A program made the position numbers and the translations under genes. 17,932 bases of DNA, taken from contig JBBSGT010000024.1 in assembly GCA_038253825.1 (NCBI GenBank), positions 1-17,932 of the forward strand, written 5' to 3'. How positions within the stretch are numbered: the stretch's first letter is position 1; the number at the start of each line of letters is the position of its first letter. The notes beneath the pieces were generated by a model that saw nothing but the letters and a program-made list of their open reading frames with translations, was not told the DNA's origin and searched no databases. This document shows, one piece after another, positions 1-6,856 of this stretch. This stretch comes from JACDET01 sp038253825 (lineage in GTDB: Bacteria > Patescibacteriota > Microgenomatia > Levybacterales > UBA12049).

Positions 1-1
1 G

Positions 2-97
2 GCAATCCGGCAATACACACTCCGCATACCCAACCAGCCTGAAGCTGAAGTTTTCTCCCAGCTAACACCTCTCCAGGAACAGCTTATGGGGCTCTAG
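2..97 (+). CDS. C-terminal end of an unidentified protein (5' truncated)
   Basis: Frame 2 is open from the window edge to a TAG at 95-97, giving 31 residues that end LTPLQEQLMGL. The composition looks coding (RIPNQPEAEVF) and a convincing terminator follows within 50 nt, which supports a real gene end. I do not recognise the family. A transposase C-terminus is possible because the other window edge lies in an IS element, but the residues do not resemble the usual IS30 C-terminus, so I do not assign it. Confidence 0.4.
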   Translation, partial: AIRQYTLRIPNQPEAEVFSQLTPLQEQLMGL

Positions 98-140
98 GCA
101 TCAATAGTTGTTTTGGGGTACCTAAACCGTGAAGTCAGGA

Positions 141-184
141 AGAGACAGTCTCCAAAGCGATAGTGTCCTCTCTACTTTTTTTTT
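141..184 (+). terminator. Rho-independent terminator after the first gene
   Basis: AGAGACA (141-147) pairs with TGTCCTCT (164-171) through one bulged C. A run of nine T follows at 176-184. It lies about 45 nt after the TAG of the partial + strand gene. The stem is only 7 bp, so the T-run carries much of the call. Confidence 0.55.
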
Positions 185-216
185 GGAAATGAACCTCTAT
201 GCCTCATTCTTACATT

Positions 217-843
217 CTAAATGGTGATGACTTTCCCCGTTTCGAGGCTTTTGAAGATGATATTTTTTTCTTTGAAAAATGCTTCCAGGCGTTGATACAT
301 CATCTGACGGATTGTATCTTTGAGCAAATAATCATGAATCGGGATGATGAATTTTGGTTTGAGTTTTAATGCGAGGTTTACGGCGTCCCTCATGCTACCC
401 CAGGGTGCTTCAAGAGGAAGCGCGAGAATATCATTGGTCTTTTGGATATGATGAGAATCCCCCGGATGCGTCAGTCTGCCGAAAAGATGAAACATGGTGT
501 TTTGCGGCACCTCGGTGTCCCAGAGACGCTCATGTGCAACTTCTTCAAGAAGAATTTGTTCTGTTCCCATCATAGTGACGGGAATGGATTCTTTCTTCAG
601 TAGCTTAGCAACTGATTCGTTGCTGATAACTATCGCTTTTGGAAATTTTTTAAGCATGTCTTTGATGAGTGGAGGATAGCAATGATCTTGATGTTCGTGG
701 GTAATGAGAATATAGTCGAGTTGGTGGAGTTTGGTTACATCGAGTGCTTTTTCTTGTGCCGTAAAATTGCTTGGGTCGATGAGTACCGTTTGGTCTTTGT
801 CTTCAATGAGGAGACAGGAATGGAGATATTTCGAGATTTTCAT
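217..843 (-). CDS. Metallo-beta-lactamase-fold hydrolase (UlaG/UPF0173-like)
   Basis: A 208-residue protein with the metallo-beta-lactamase metal signature HEHQDH at residues 49-54 (HxHxDH). GDS at 128-130 supplies the bridging Asp, and PIH at 168-170 is in the place of the last His ligand. Length and the missing lactamase extensions fit the small UlaG/UPF0173-type metal-dependent hydrolases, cytosolic enzymes that cleave esters, lactones or phosphoesters. The substrate cannot be read from sequence. It starts 5 nt after the stop of the upstream coiled-coil gene, so it is the third gene of the 2973-217 operon. No signal peptide is present. Fold assignment is strong, function weak. Confidence 0.85.
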   Translation of the reverse strand: MKISKYLHSCLLIEDKDQTVLIDPSNFTAQEKALDVTKLHQLDYILITHEHQDHCYPPLIKDMLKKFPKAIVISNESVAKLLKKESIPVTMMGTEQILLEEVAHERLWDTEVPQNTMFHLFGRLTHPGDSHHIQKTNDILALPLEAPWGSMRDAVNLALKLKPKFIIPIHDYLLKDTIRQMMYQRLEAFFKEKNIIFKSLETGKVITI

Positions 844-848
844 ACGTT

Positions 849-2687
849 TTATGCAGCGATTTGCTCGGTCAAAGTTTGTCGTTTGTCATAAGTCTGAGCT
901 TGCCATGCGGCTTTAAGAAATGGGAATATCGTTAACAGAAGCCATGGTCTATTTCCAACTTCGCGAGCCAGTCGATTTCTGAATTCCGGTTTGTCCATAT
1001 CTATATCCTCTGTATCGGTTAGGTCTTGGACAACCTTTCGGTATTCATTATTAACCTCAAGTGCTTGTTGAATCATATCCTTACCCCAACTGCTTTTTAG
1101 TATGAGATCAGCTTCTGCTGGCCGGATGCCTCTGGTGAGCATACGCTGTGCAATCACATTTTTGGAATAAAATGGTTTTATGATATCAGTAAAATTATCA
1201 TTATCCATCAATTCGTTAATTGTATCTGGAGTATAACCTTTCGCTGCTAAAATGGTTCGGATATCGTCTTTCGGACCATCTGCAAGGAGTCTCGTGAAGT
1301 GCTCATCAATCTTTTGTTGGTCGCGAACTTGTTCCATGATCGGGCGTTTGAACAAACCTCGGGAACGCGGAACGCTTGTTGTGAATATCTTGTTCATCTG
1401 ATCCTGGACATCTTTTCTCGCATCCTTTATTTCTTCACTTAAGAGTTCAGGCTCAACCTCTTCCAGCGTTTGAACCGCTTGTGTTAGTTTATCAGCGATA
1501 CTTTTTCTCATGGCAACCCCTAGTGCATTATCCAGATGCCTTGCGAAGAGTGCTTCTTCATTTGCTCGCTTACTGAGTAAATCTTGCTCAGCAGCTCGGG
1601 CGGCTGCAGCTTCTTCCGGTGATCGGGCTGCCGCAAGACGTGCTTGATCACGGCGTTCATACTGTTGCTCAAGCCTATTTTCGAGCTCACCTTCTCTCAC
1701 TTCCAGCTCTTGCTCTTGCTCTTGTTGATAGGCATGTCGTTGTGCTACTTGAAACTCACGGTTAGCATTATCTCTTGTTGTTCGAACAGCATTCACTGCA
1801 TTATATGCTTGCATAACCGTAGGATCCTGTAGAGCTGTACGGTGAGTTCCTCCCGCAGCAAGGTGATCTTGCAGTACTTGGGTATAATCAGCTTGAGCAG
1901 TATTAAATTCTGTCTGAGCTTCGTCTCTCGTGTCTCGGGCGTCTTGAAGTAATCGTTGAGTACGATTTTGTGGTAAATTTTGTGCTGCATTTGGATCTTG
2001 TAGATCTCTTAATGATCGTCTCGTACGTTCGGCAGCTTGCCTGAAACGTTTTTCTGCATCTTGAGTAACGTTTTCTCTTCCGATGCTCTCAGCTCGATTT
2101 GCTGCAGCAGCATGGATATCGCTCAGATTTGTAAACATAATCTCGTTTACTTTTTCAAGCTGCGTTGCTACAACTTTGGCATACAAAGGATCTTGTATCC
2201 AAGCAATTATTTCTTTATCTTGTACAGCCCTATCTGTACTAAAGCCTTTTCCGAGCACGTGATGATTGATAAAAATTGATCGTAGTTTATCTACCAATGC
2301 TCTTTGTTGGTCGGGTTTTATTCCCTCATAACCCTTTTCCACGAAATCGCCAACTAATGTGAGTGCTGTTTCAGCACGACGGTGACGAGCTTTTTCCTCA
2401 GTAGAAAATTCTCTCGCATGTGTGGTTGGATTTCGGGTGGTGCCAACTTCACCCAAGCGTTCACGAGCTCTTGCAACTATGTCACTGGGAGATTCGACGA
2501 TTTCTTGCAAACCTGCGTCAAAATTTGCCGTCTTCACTGCTTCACGCGCTAGTCTGACACGCTCTACTCCACGTCCAGTCAAGCCATGTGTGTGTTCTGT
2601 CATCACAACGAACTTTGCATCGTTACGCAACTGCGCTCGTTGTTCTCGAGTTAAAGTTATGAGTGGTGCTTCTCCTGTTTCTGACAT
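849..2687 (-). CDS. Large coiled-coil protein with C-terminal hydrophobic segment, unknown function
   Basis: A 612-residue, highly charged protein rich in Ala, Glu, Arg and Gln, helical almost throughout. Its middle is strongly coiled-coil (for example RLEQQYERRDQARLAAARS), and one hydrophobic stretch near the C-terminus (PWLLLTIFPFLKAAW) could insert in or lie on the membrane. No catalytic motif or known family is recognisable. I place the start at MSETGEAP (ATG 2687), 4 nt after the stop of the upstream 93-aa gene. An in-frame ATG at 2729 would add 14 residues, but they overlap the coding end of that gene in another frame. It is the second of three genes. A structural or scaffolding role is inferred only from composition. 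The gene opposite (3425-4798) has the same plan. Confidence 0.75.
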   Translation of the reverse strand: MSETGEAPLITLTREQRAQLRNDAKFVVMTEHTHGLTGRGVERVRLAREAVKTANFDAGLQEIVESPSDIVARARERLGEVGTTRNPTTHAREFSTEEKARHRRAETALTLVGDFVEKGYEGIKPDQQRALVDKLRSIFINHHVLGKGFSTDRAVQDKEIIAWIQDPLYAKVVATQLEKVNEIMFTNLSDIHAAAANRAESIGRENVTQDAEKRFRQAAERTRRSLRDLQDPNAAQNLPQNRTQRLLQDARDTRDEAQTEFNTAQADYTQVLQDHLAAGGTHRTALQDPTVMQAYNAVNAVRTTRDNANREFQVAQRHAYQQEQEQELEVREGELENRLEQQYERRDQARLAAARSPEEAAAARAAEQDLLSKRANEEALFARHLDNALGVAMRKSIADKLTQAVQTLEEVEPELLSEEIKDARKDVQDQMNKIFTTSVPRSRGLFKRPIMEQVRDQQKIDEHFTRLLADGPKDDIRTILAAKGYTPDTINELMDNDNFTDIIKPFYSKNVIAQRMLTRGIRPAEADLILKSSWGKDMIQQALEVNNEYRKVVQDLTDTEDIDMDKPEFRNRLAREVGNRPWLLLTIFPFLKAAWQAQTYDKRQTLTEQIAA

Positions 2688-2691
2688 AGCA

Positions 2692-2973
2692 TCATTTTGC
2701 CACTTGTTCAAGAAAGTGGCGATTGACATTTTTTACTGGTTGTTGCTGCGGATCGGCAAGTAAACTGGCAAAGAGGGGAACTTCGTGTGCCAATTCCTCC
2801 ACAAAACGAAAGATCTGTGCATCAGTAAATTGTTTGTGCAGAAATTCTTCCCGGATATACGTTGCGAGAATACTAATCTCATGTCTATCCAGAGCCTGTT
2901 GTTCATACGCATCAATAAGAATAGTAGTCAAGCGTTGTGCGATGCGATTTTTATATGCTTTTGTTGCGTCCAT
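2692..2973 (-). CDS. Small helical protein, first gene of the minus-strand operon
   Basis: A 93-residue all-helical, soluble-looking protein starting MDATKAYKNRIAQRL. ATG 2973 is preferred over ATG 3018 because AGTAGGA lies 6 nt upstream and the predicted promoter (2990-3018) overlaps the longer version. No family is recognised. By eye it aligns with the first protein of the divergent operon (3063-3422): both have a helix with I-D/x-x-x-A-x-EQ, a second helix, then an E-L-A-E/H-x-x-x-LF-x-x-L end. It is translationally linked to the 612-aa gene, whose start is 4 nt beyond its TGA. A partner or chaperone role for the large protein is a guess from gene order. Confidence 0.75.
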   Translation of the reverse strand: MDATKAYKNRIAQRLTTILIDAYEQQALDRHEISILATYIREEFLHKQFTDAQIFRFVEELAHEVPLFASLLADPQQQPVKNVNRHFLEQVAK

Positions 2974-2989
2974 AAATTGTCCTACTTTA

Positions 2990-3018
2990 ACAATAGAAGA
3001 TGTGCCTAGCAATTGCAA
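2990..3018 (-). promoter_or_regulatory. Sigma70-type promoter for the 93-aa/612-aa/MBL operon
   Basis: On the minus strand TTGCAA (3018-3013) is followed after exactly 17 bp by TATTGT (2995-2990). Transcription would start near 2983, leaving a short leader with the AGTAGGA ribosome binding site before ATG 2973. Confidence 0.45.
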
Positions 3019-3025
3019 GTACTAG

Positions 3026-3054
3026 TTGACTTTTCACATGGATTTCTCTAGTCT
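3026..3054 (+). promoter_or_regulatory. Possible promoter for the 119-aa/457-aa operon
   Basis: TTGACT (3026-3031) is a good -35 box. At 17 bp the -10 would be TAGTCT (3049-3054), a weak match that gives a start one or two nt before ATG 3063. A better TAAAAT at 3054-3059 has a 22-bp spacer. It lies back to back with the minus-strand promoter in the 89-bp divergent gap. Confidence 0.3.
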
Positions 3055-3062
3055 AAAATAAG

Positions 3063-3422
3063 ATGGACCAGTTATCTGAAGAAAAGAAAAAACTGGAAGA
3101 AGCGATTGTCGATATCATGATACGAGCATTGGAGCAAGAAGAAATAAGCGAATTTAAAATGTCTCAAATGTCTGCTTTTGTACTCGATGGTATTGATGCA
3201 GCCAAAACGCAGCAAGAAGTAAAAGTATTTTTACAGACATTAGCAGAGCGCTGGGAGCTTTTTAAGCCCTTAGTGTTTTTGGAAGAAGCAAAGATGCAAG
3301 AAAAAATTGATGATGAAGTCGCACAAGGTGTACTTATACTTCTTGAACATGGTAAGATAGAAAATGCGATTAAACTTGCCAAAAGTGTCACACACAAGCA
3401 AGAGCAGAACCAAATAAATTAA
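3063..3422 (+). CDS. Small helical protein, first gene of the plus-strand operon
   Basis: A 119-residue helical, acidic and lysine-rich protein (MDQLSEEKKKLEEAIVDIM) with no membrane segment, signal peptide or known motif. Its central part resembles the 93-aa protein of the divergent operon, including a matching 'ERWELFKPL' / 'HEVPLFASL' end to the last shared helix, so the two are probably distant paralogues. No ribosome binding site precedes ATG 3063. The next gene begins 2 nt after its TAA, so the two should be made together. Confidence 0.75.
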   Translation: MDQLSEEKKKLEEAIVDIMIRALEQEEISEFKMSQMSAFVLDGIDAAKTQQEVKVFLQTLAERWELFKPLVFLEEAKMQEKIDDEVAQGVLILLEHGKIENAIKLAKSVTHKQEQNQIN

Positions 3423-3424
3423 CT

Positions 3425-4798
3425 ATGGCAGAAGCAACAAATACAGCCAGAGAAGCTATTCAAGGTCAAGTCCTTAATAAGGTTGATACTGCAGCGAAAA
3501 CGGATACCCGTCCGGAACGTCTTCGTCTCGTAAGAAGTGATATGGACAAAGGCGTAAAGGAGCGAAGGGATCGGGATGTTTTGGAGTCGTATAAAAAAAC
3601 GCTCGGTGTCACCAATGAGCAAAAATATAATACCCAAGCACTCTTTTCGAATCCTGTTGATGCTACTCGTGCCGGCAATCAAATAGATGCGGTTAACAAA
3701 TATGTTACTGAAGGATTTGATCGTTTAACCGATCCCGAAAAAATGACTCGAAGGGCAGATGTTACGCGTGCACTTGGTAACAATCCGGTAATGGGAGAAT
3801 ATATGCGTGATCTCGCAACACCGGGACGAACAGCGCAAGAAACGGCTGAACGCAGAGCGCAAGGCGCTGCCGTGGTCGACGGTGTGCTGCAAGATGAACA
3901 TTTGCAAGGCCTTGTGAATAAAAATATTCAAAAAATCGCCAAAATGAGATTTACCCCCAAGCCAAAAGAAGTGGCTGCAAGACAATTAGCAATGGATGCC
4001 GTGGGAGGGCATCCTGCCGGAACAACAACTGATGTGCAAGCAACACAAGCAATGGGGACTGAATTTCAACAGAATGTCCAAAATAAAATGAATAACGTCG
4101 TGGGAGATTCTGTGCATGAGATGATACGCACTAATCTCGATGCTGCAGAAGCTGTCGTTGTTACCAATGGAGAAGCGCTTGAGGCCGGTATCGATGAAGA
4201 GTGGATGAAGAATGAAATAAAAGGTCTCAAAGATCGATGGAAAGATCCTAACGCGTATAAAAAAGCAAGTATTTTGATGGATCGAGAAGAAGGTGCCGTA
4301 CGATCAGATTGGAGAGACTTTTCTGAGCTAGGGTTAGATGGATTACCTTTAACAGCCGAGGCAAGAGCGTATCTTGACGCTCGTCCTGATGTGAAGGAAA
4401 AATTTGAGGCGCAAGTAGGAGAAGCATTACTTCTACGAAGAATGCGGGCGGGGCAATTTAAGAAAGATGATATGGTGCAACTTATTGATCAAGAATGGCT
4501 CGGTGATACACAAGATGCACGTATTAGTAAGATTAAGAATATCATGTTTGACCAACATGCAGGGTATAAGAGTTTGATGGGTAAATTACAAGCGGAAGGT
4601 ATCTCTGAAAAAGATGTCTGGGATAAAGTGAAGGCTGCAGGGCCGGGAGTTGCTGCAGGTGGTATGCTTGCTGCGTTGCTCATGCTCTTTGGTATCCCCT
4701 CAGCTGCCATTATTGGGGGAGCGATGAAATTGGGTCTAGGTGCTGCTGCCGGGGGTGGGGCTATGTATGGCGCTGCAAAACTGCGTGATGCAGCGTAA
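3425..4798 (+). CDS. Large helical protein with glycine-rich hydrophobic C-terminus, unknown function
   Basis: A 457-residue charged, mostly helical protein. The last 50 residues or so form a Gly/Ala-rich hydrophobic region (GMLAALLMLFGIPSAAIIGG, then GLGAAAGGGAMYGAAKLRDA) that could be two membrane helices in a hairpin. No catalytic motif is recognised. It follows the 119-aa gene by 2 nt and has the same layout as the minus-strand operon: short helical protein first, then a long charged protein with a hydrophobic C-terminal stretch. A segment with RRMRAG, a run of acidic residues and EWLGD faintly recalls QRMLTRG and SWGKD in the 612-aa protein. Homology is possible but unproven. Confidence 0.8.
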   Translation: MAEATNTAREAIQGQVLNKVDTAAKTDTRPERLRLVRSDMDKGVKERRDRDVLESYKKTLGVTNEQKYNTQALFSNPVDATRAGNQIDAVNKYVTEGFDRLTDPEKMTRRADVTRALGNNPVMGEYMRDLATPGRTAQETAERRAQGAAVVDGVLQDEHLQGLVNKNIQKIAKMRFTPKPKEVAARQLAMDAVGGHPAGTTTDVQATQAMGTEFQQNVQNKMNNVVGDSVHEMIRTNLDAAEAVVVTNGEALEAGIDEEWMKNEIKGLKDRWKDPNAYKKASILMDREEGAVRSDWRDFSELGLDGLPLTAEARAYLDARPDVKEKFEAQVGEALLLRRMRAGQFKKDDMVQLIDQEWLGDTQDARISKIKNIMFDQHAGYKSLMGKLQAEGISEKDVWDKVKAAGPGVAAGGMLAALLMLFGIPSAAIIGGAMKLGLGAAAGGGAMYGAAKLRDAA

Positions 4799-4841
4799 TG
4801 CTTCTTTTTCTGATTTCTCCTATCGCGTCAAAGTAATTTCC

Positions 4842-4869
4842 TTAACAGTATAGGAAAAAGGCGTATAAG
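4842..4869 (+). promoter_or_regulatory. Promoter for the 42-aa small gene
   Basis: TTAACA (4842-4847) and TATAAG (4864-4869), each 5 of 6 to consensus, are separated by 16 bp. The -10 box ends 7 nt before ATG 4877, the same geometry as the leaderless promoters elsewhere in the window. Confidence 0.45.
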
Positions 4870-4876
4870 TAGCGGC

Positions 4877-5005
4877 ATGAGAAAATCTTCTGCGAGAGAT
4901 CGTCAAAGTGACGAAGTTCGAGGAGAGATAATCTCTAAAAAAACCTACATGGGCAAACACTCGAGCATCCTCGTCAGTTTTGTCACAAAGCGACAAGCCG
5001 ATTAG
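4877..5005 (+). CDS. Candidate leaderless small protein, 42 aa
   Basis: A 42-codon ORF with a basic, hydrophilic product starting MRKSSARDRQSDEVRGEI and ending SFVTKRQAD. It has its own promoter 7 nt upstream, and its TAG stop (5003-5005) forms the first bases of a terminator stem, so promoter, ORF and terminator make one tight 190-nt unit. No known family. The same transcript contains short inverted repeats: TCGTCA 4900-4905 with TGACGA 4909-4914, AGAGA 4924-4928 with TCTCT 4932-4936, CGAGG 4919-4923 with CCTCG 4969-4973, TTGTC 4980-4984 with GACAA 4992-4996. A structured non-coding RNA of about 150 nt is therefore a serious alternative. Confidence 0.45.
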   Translation: MRKSSARDRQSDEVRGEIISKKTYMGKHSSILVSFVTKRQAD

Positions 5006-5028
5006 ATACATTTTGTGTCTACTTTTTT
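5003..5028 (+). terminator. Rho-independent terminator of the 42-aa unit
   Basis: TAGATAC (5003-5009) pairs with GTGTCTA (5015-5021), one G-U pair included, followed after one C by six T (5023-5028). The stem starts with the stop codon of the small ORF. It would also stop readthrough from the 457-aa gene. Confidence 0.55.
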
Positions 5029-5098
5029 GTTGTCTCGGAAGAAACATTTTTTCTATCAGAACAAACCACCATTTACGAGAGCAATTGCTTCGTATTGT

Positions 5099-5117
5099 TA
5101 TAACGGTAGTCGTTATA
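5099..5117. repeat. Short perfect hairpin in the convergent gap
   Basis: TATAACG (5099-5105) and CGTTATA (5111-5117) are a perfect 7-bp inverted repeat around a 5-nt loop. No T-run follows on either strand. Function unknown; it lies 11 bp from the GC-rich element at 5129. Confidence 0.4.
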
Positions 5118-5128
5118 GCTTCCCTTGT

Positions 5129-5205
5129 GGGGCGCGTCACGGCATGCCGTACACATATTCGCTTCTCGCGACTGTGTGTACAGTTTAAACTGCCGTGCGC
5201 GCCCC
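5129..5205. repeat. GC-rich nested inverted-repeat element with GGGGCGC arms
   Basis: Outer arms GGGGCGCGTCACGGCA (5129-5144) and TGCCGTGCGCGCCCC (5191-5205) are complementary except for one extra T. Inside, GTACACA (5149-5155) pairs with TGTGTAC (5176-5182), and within that TCGC pairs with GCGA. Two perfect palindromes, ACGGCATGCCGT (5139-5150) and CAGTTTAAACTG (5181-5192), allow an alternative multi-hairpin fold. It begins 10 nt after the stop of the 233-aa minus-strand gene and could be its terminator or a processed RNA end, but no T-run follows. Arm sequence and position resemble the 9294-9400 element. Confidence 0.7.
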
Positions 5206-5214
5206 AATCAGGGT

Positions 5215-5916
5215 TCAGCTCCCGTTCATAGGATCGATCCTGTAGTGTTGTGATTCCAACAGAGAGATTTCTACCTCGAGCCGATGATTGACATCATTCT
5301 GTGAGTCCCCCGTTACTGTTCTGTAGTAGATTGCTCCACTCAGATTGTCCCCGTTCGGACGCTGGATCTTGTCGCCTGGCTTGAATACGAGGTAAGTACT
5401 CGTTCCATTCTCGTAGAGGTCGCCATAAGCGATTAGGTATCCGCAGGCCGGGACGGAGGGGGGATTGTGCTGATGGGCTTGTGAGCCTATCGCTGATACT
5501 TGCCAGACAGAACCTGTGCACGTGGGTACAATGACTTCCGACGTAGTGACGTTAGTTGCCGAGGGTGCACGTGCTGGTGCTGGTTGTGCTGGCGCTGCAA
5601 CTGGTGGTGGTGCTGCTGCATGTTGTGTTGGAGAGTTCCAACTGATGGTGCTGAACAAGCAGATGAGACCAAACAAAATAATGGACGCGAGTAACAGTGC
5701 TCCAAGCGCGATCAACAGATTCCTGAGGAAGTTATTCCCGAGGGGATGGCGTGGAGTTCTTACTCGTCGTGCTCGTGGTGGATCTCCAGGGGGTGGTTGG
5801 CCATCAGTATTGATATTGATAGTGTATCCATCTCCCGTAAAATTAAAACGGTTCCTCCCTGGTCCTCCAAACGATCCTGTTCCGGGTATACCTCCATATG
5901 GGCCCGATGATGTCAC
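5215..5916 (-). CDS. Single-pass membrane protein with Pro/Ala-rich linker, unknown function
   Basis: A 233-residue protein starting at GTG 5916 behind AGGGAG 7 nt upstream. Residues 1-60 are Gly/Pro-rich and end in a basic patch (RARRVRTPRHP). One transmembrane helix spans about 64-90 (LLIALGALLLASIILFGLIC). A Pro/Ala linker at about 100-120 leads to a compact domain of about 110 residues with two Cys (in PTCTGS and PACGYL) that may form a disulfide. The positive-inside pattern puts the C-terminal domain outside the cell. I do not recognise that domain. The gene is clearly more GC-rich than its neighbours and has a promoter about 300 nt upstream, so its leader is long and structured. Confidence 0.75.
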   Translation of the reverse strand: MTSSGPYGGIPGTGSFGGPGRNRFNFTGDGYTININTDGQPPPGDPPRARRVRTPRHPLGNNFLRNLLIALGALLLASIILFGLICLFSTISWNSPTQHAAAPPPVAAPAQPAPARAPSATNVTTSEVIVPTCTGSVWQVSAIGSQAHQHNPPSVPACGYLIAYGDLYENGTSTYLVFKPGDKIQRPNGDNLSGAIYYRTVTGDSQNDVNHRLEVEISLLESQHYRIDPMNGS

Positions 5917-6210
5917 TGTTTTGCTCCCTAGCTAGGTGAGTCACTCTGTGGCAAGATGCCTCAGAGAGGGTTTTTGCGTTGGCGCCAACGCGAGGCCACT
6001 CAAAAGAATAGAATAGACGTTTCAAACAGATAAAACGTACAAACGACATTGATTGAAAATATAGCTATTCTTCTCAGTGGCTCCGCGAAAACGGACGCAT
6101 CTCCTAGGAGAGAGCGTGTTTCTTTTTTGACAAATCTTATACGCCTGTTAAAGAGCAGATCATAATCAGCAAAGCTGAAAATGACTTCATTTTCTCTTTT
6201 GAAGAAAATG
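5917..6210 (-). promoter_or_regulatory. Long structured 5' leader of the 233-aa membrane protein gene
   Basis: From the predicted transcription start near 6210 to GTG 5916 the leader is about 290 nt. It holds GAAAATGA/TCATTTTC (8 bp, about 6178-6195), the perfect 16-bp palindrome GCGTTGGCGCCAACGC (5976-5991), and a 10-bp stem with one mismatch, CTCTGTGGCA (5944-5953) with TGCCTCAGAG (5957-5966). I do not recognise a known riboswitch class. The hairpin nearest the gene ends about 28 nt before the start codon and does not overlap the AGGGAG site. Confidence 0.4.
6137..6190 (-). CDS. Possible 17-aa leader peptide
   Basis: MKSFSALLIMICSLTGV is the first ATG-started ORF after the predicted transcription start on the minus strand, ending with TAA at 6137-6139. 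AAGAG lies a few nt upstream, a weak ribosome binding site. The peptide is hydrophobic. It could be a leader peptide or chance. Confidence 0.2.
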   Translation of the reverse strand: MKSFSALLIMICSLTGV

Positions 6211-6216
6211 TATATA

Positions 6217-6245
6217 ACTATAACATATAGCCTATAATATGTCAA
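6217..6245 (-). promoter_or_regulatory. Near-consensus sigma70 promoter reading toward the 233-aa gene
   Basis: On the minus strand TTGACA (6245-6240, perfect -35) is followed by exactly 17 bp and TATAGT (6222-6217, 5 of 6). It is the best promoter in the window. The only minus-strand gene downstream is at 5916, which implies a leader of about 290 nt. Confidence 0.65.
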
Positions 6246-6258
6246 TATTGGATGATGC

Positions 6259-6277
6259 AGGCTTGTTTTAGAAGCCT
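6259..6277 (-). terminator. Weak hairpin after the Gmad2-like gene
   Basis: AGGCTT (6259-6264) and AAGCCT (6272-6277) form a perfect 6-bp stem just past the 3' end of the minus-strand gene at 6285. There is no T-run on the minus strand, so this is at best a weak terminator. Confidence 0.25.
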
Positions 6278-6284
6278 AGAGTTG

Positions 6285-6806
6285 TTATTGATCGACTGGT
6301 GTAAAGGTGAGTGGGATGGTCATTTTATTCAGTTCTTGCCTACCTAATGGGATAAAAATATCAAGCTCCAATGGGGATTCTGATCTGATTGCCTCATCAG
6401 TGATTGAGAGTTCTGCTCCAAACAGACCGAACTGTCCCTGTTGGGTTGCATTGGTTGTGGCTCTTACTTCGGTTATGACATGCCCACTATATGTATCCAG
6501 GAGTCTGATACCGACAAGCTTACTCTTTGCCGTACCTGTCACAATAAAATCCTGCGGGACATGTTCATTGCGGCCAGGAGTAGTGAGGGTGATGTCTCCT
6601 GAGCTTATTGGTGTGGGCGAGATTTTTGGTGGAGCAAGTTGGGGGTTTTGAGATTGACTGATTGTCCAGCTTCTAAAAAAGAAGAAGATAACTGCAAGAA
6701 AACCCACGATAAGCCAGAGTATAAGGCGTTTCGTCGAATGCATTGATTGCTTGTGTGGTGAAGTGGGTGTATTCTCCATACTGTCATTGCTGAGCCTAAT
6801 CAGCAT
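6285..6806 (-). CDS. Membrane-anchored protein with Gmad2-like Ig domain
   Basis: About 173 residues from ATG 6806, or 164 from ATG 6779 (MENTPTSPHKQS). The start is uncertain; 6806 is preferred because a TATATT -10 (6824-6819 on the minus strand) puts transcription about 6 nt upstream of it. A short polar N-terminus is followed by one transmembrane helix (LILWLIVGFLAVIFFFF), a Pro-rich spacer, then about 100 residues with the Gmad2 pattern: ITLTTPGRNEHVPQDFIVTG, a central RLLDTYSG turn, QGQFGLFGAEL and a final beta strand LELDIFI. Gmad2 domains are Ig-like and occur in extracytoplasmic proteins of many bacteria, including spore germination proteins. The protein is probably an envelope-exposed adhesion or assembly module; its ligand is unknown. 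Confidence 0.6.
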   Translation of the reverse strand: MLIRLSNDSMENTPTSPHKQSMHSTKRLILWLIVGFLAVIFFFFRSWTISQSQNPQLAPPKISPTPISSGDITLTTPGRNEHVPQDFIVTGTAKSKLVGIRLLDTYSGHVITEVRATTNATQQGQFGLFGAELSITDEAIRSESPLELDIFIPLGRQELNKMTIPLTFTPVDQ

Positions 6807-6856
6807 CACTTTAAGCGTAATATAATTTTCAGCATGATGCAATGGCCGCTTAGCTG

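Noticed and set aside
105..170. GTCAGGAAG-like string reminiscent of a small SRP RNA core
   Set aside because: The GGAA tetraloop stem and the matching AGCAG side are missing; the region is explained by the gene end and terminator.
2688..2729. Longer start (ATG 2729) for the 612-aa coiled-coil protein
   Set aside because: It overlaps the coding end of the 93-aa gene in another frame, while ATG 2687 lies 4 nt after that gene's stop.
4820..5231. Open frames of 106 codons (minus) and 83 codons (plus, TTG start)
   Set aside because: They run through the terminator and the GC-rich hairpin element, have no ribosome binding site or promoter at a fitting distance, and their composition is not protein-like.
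4860..6150. GGCGTATAAG shared by the 42-aa gene promoter and the 233-aa gene leader
   Set aside because: Ten-base matches are expected many times by chance in 18 kb on both strands.
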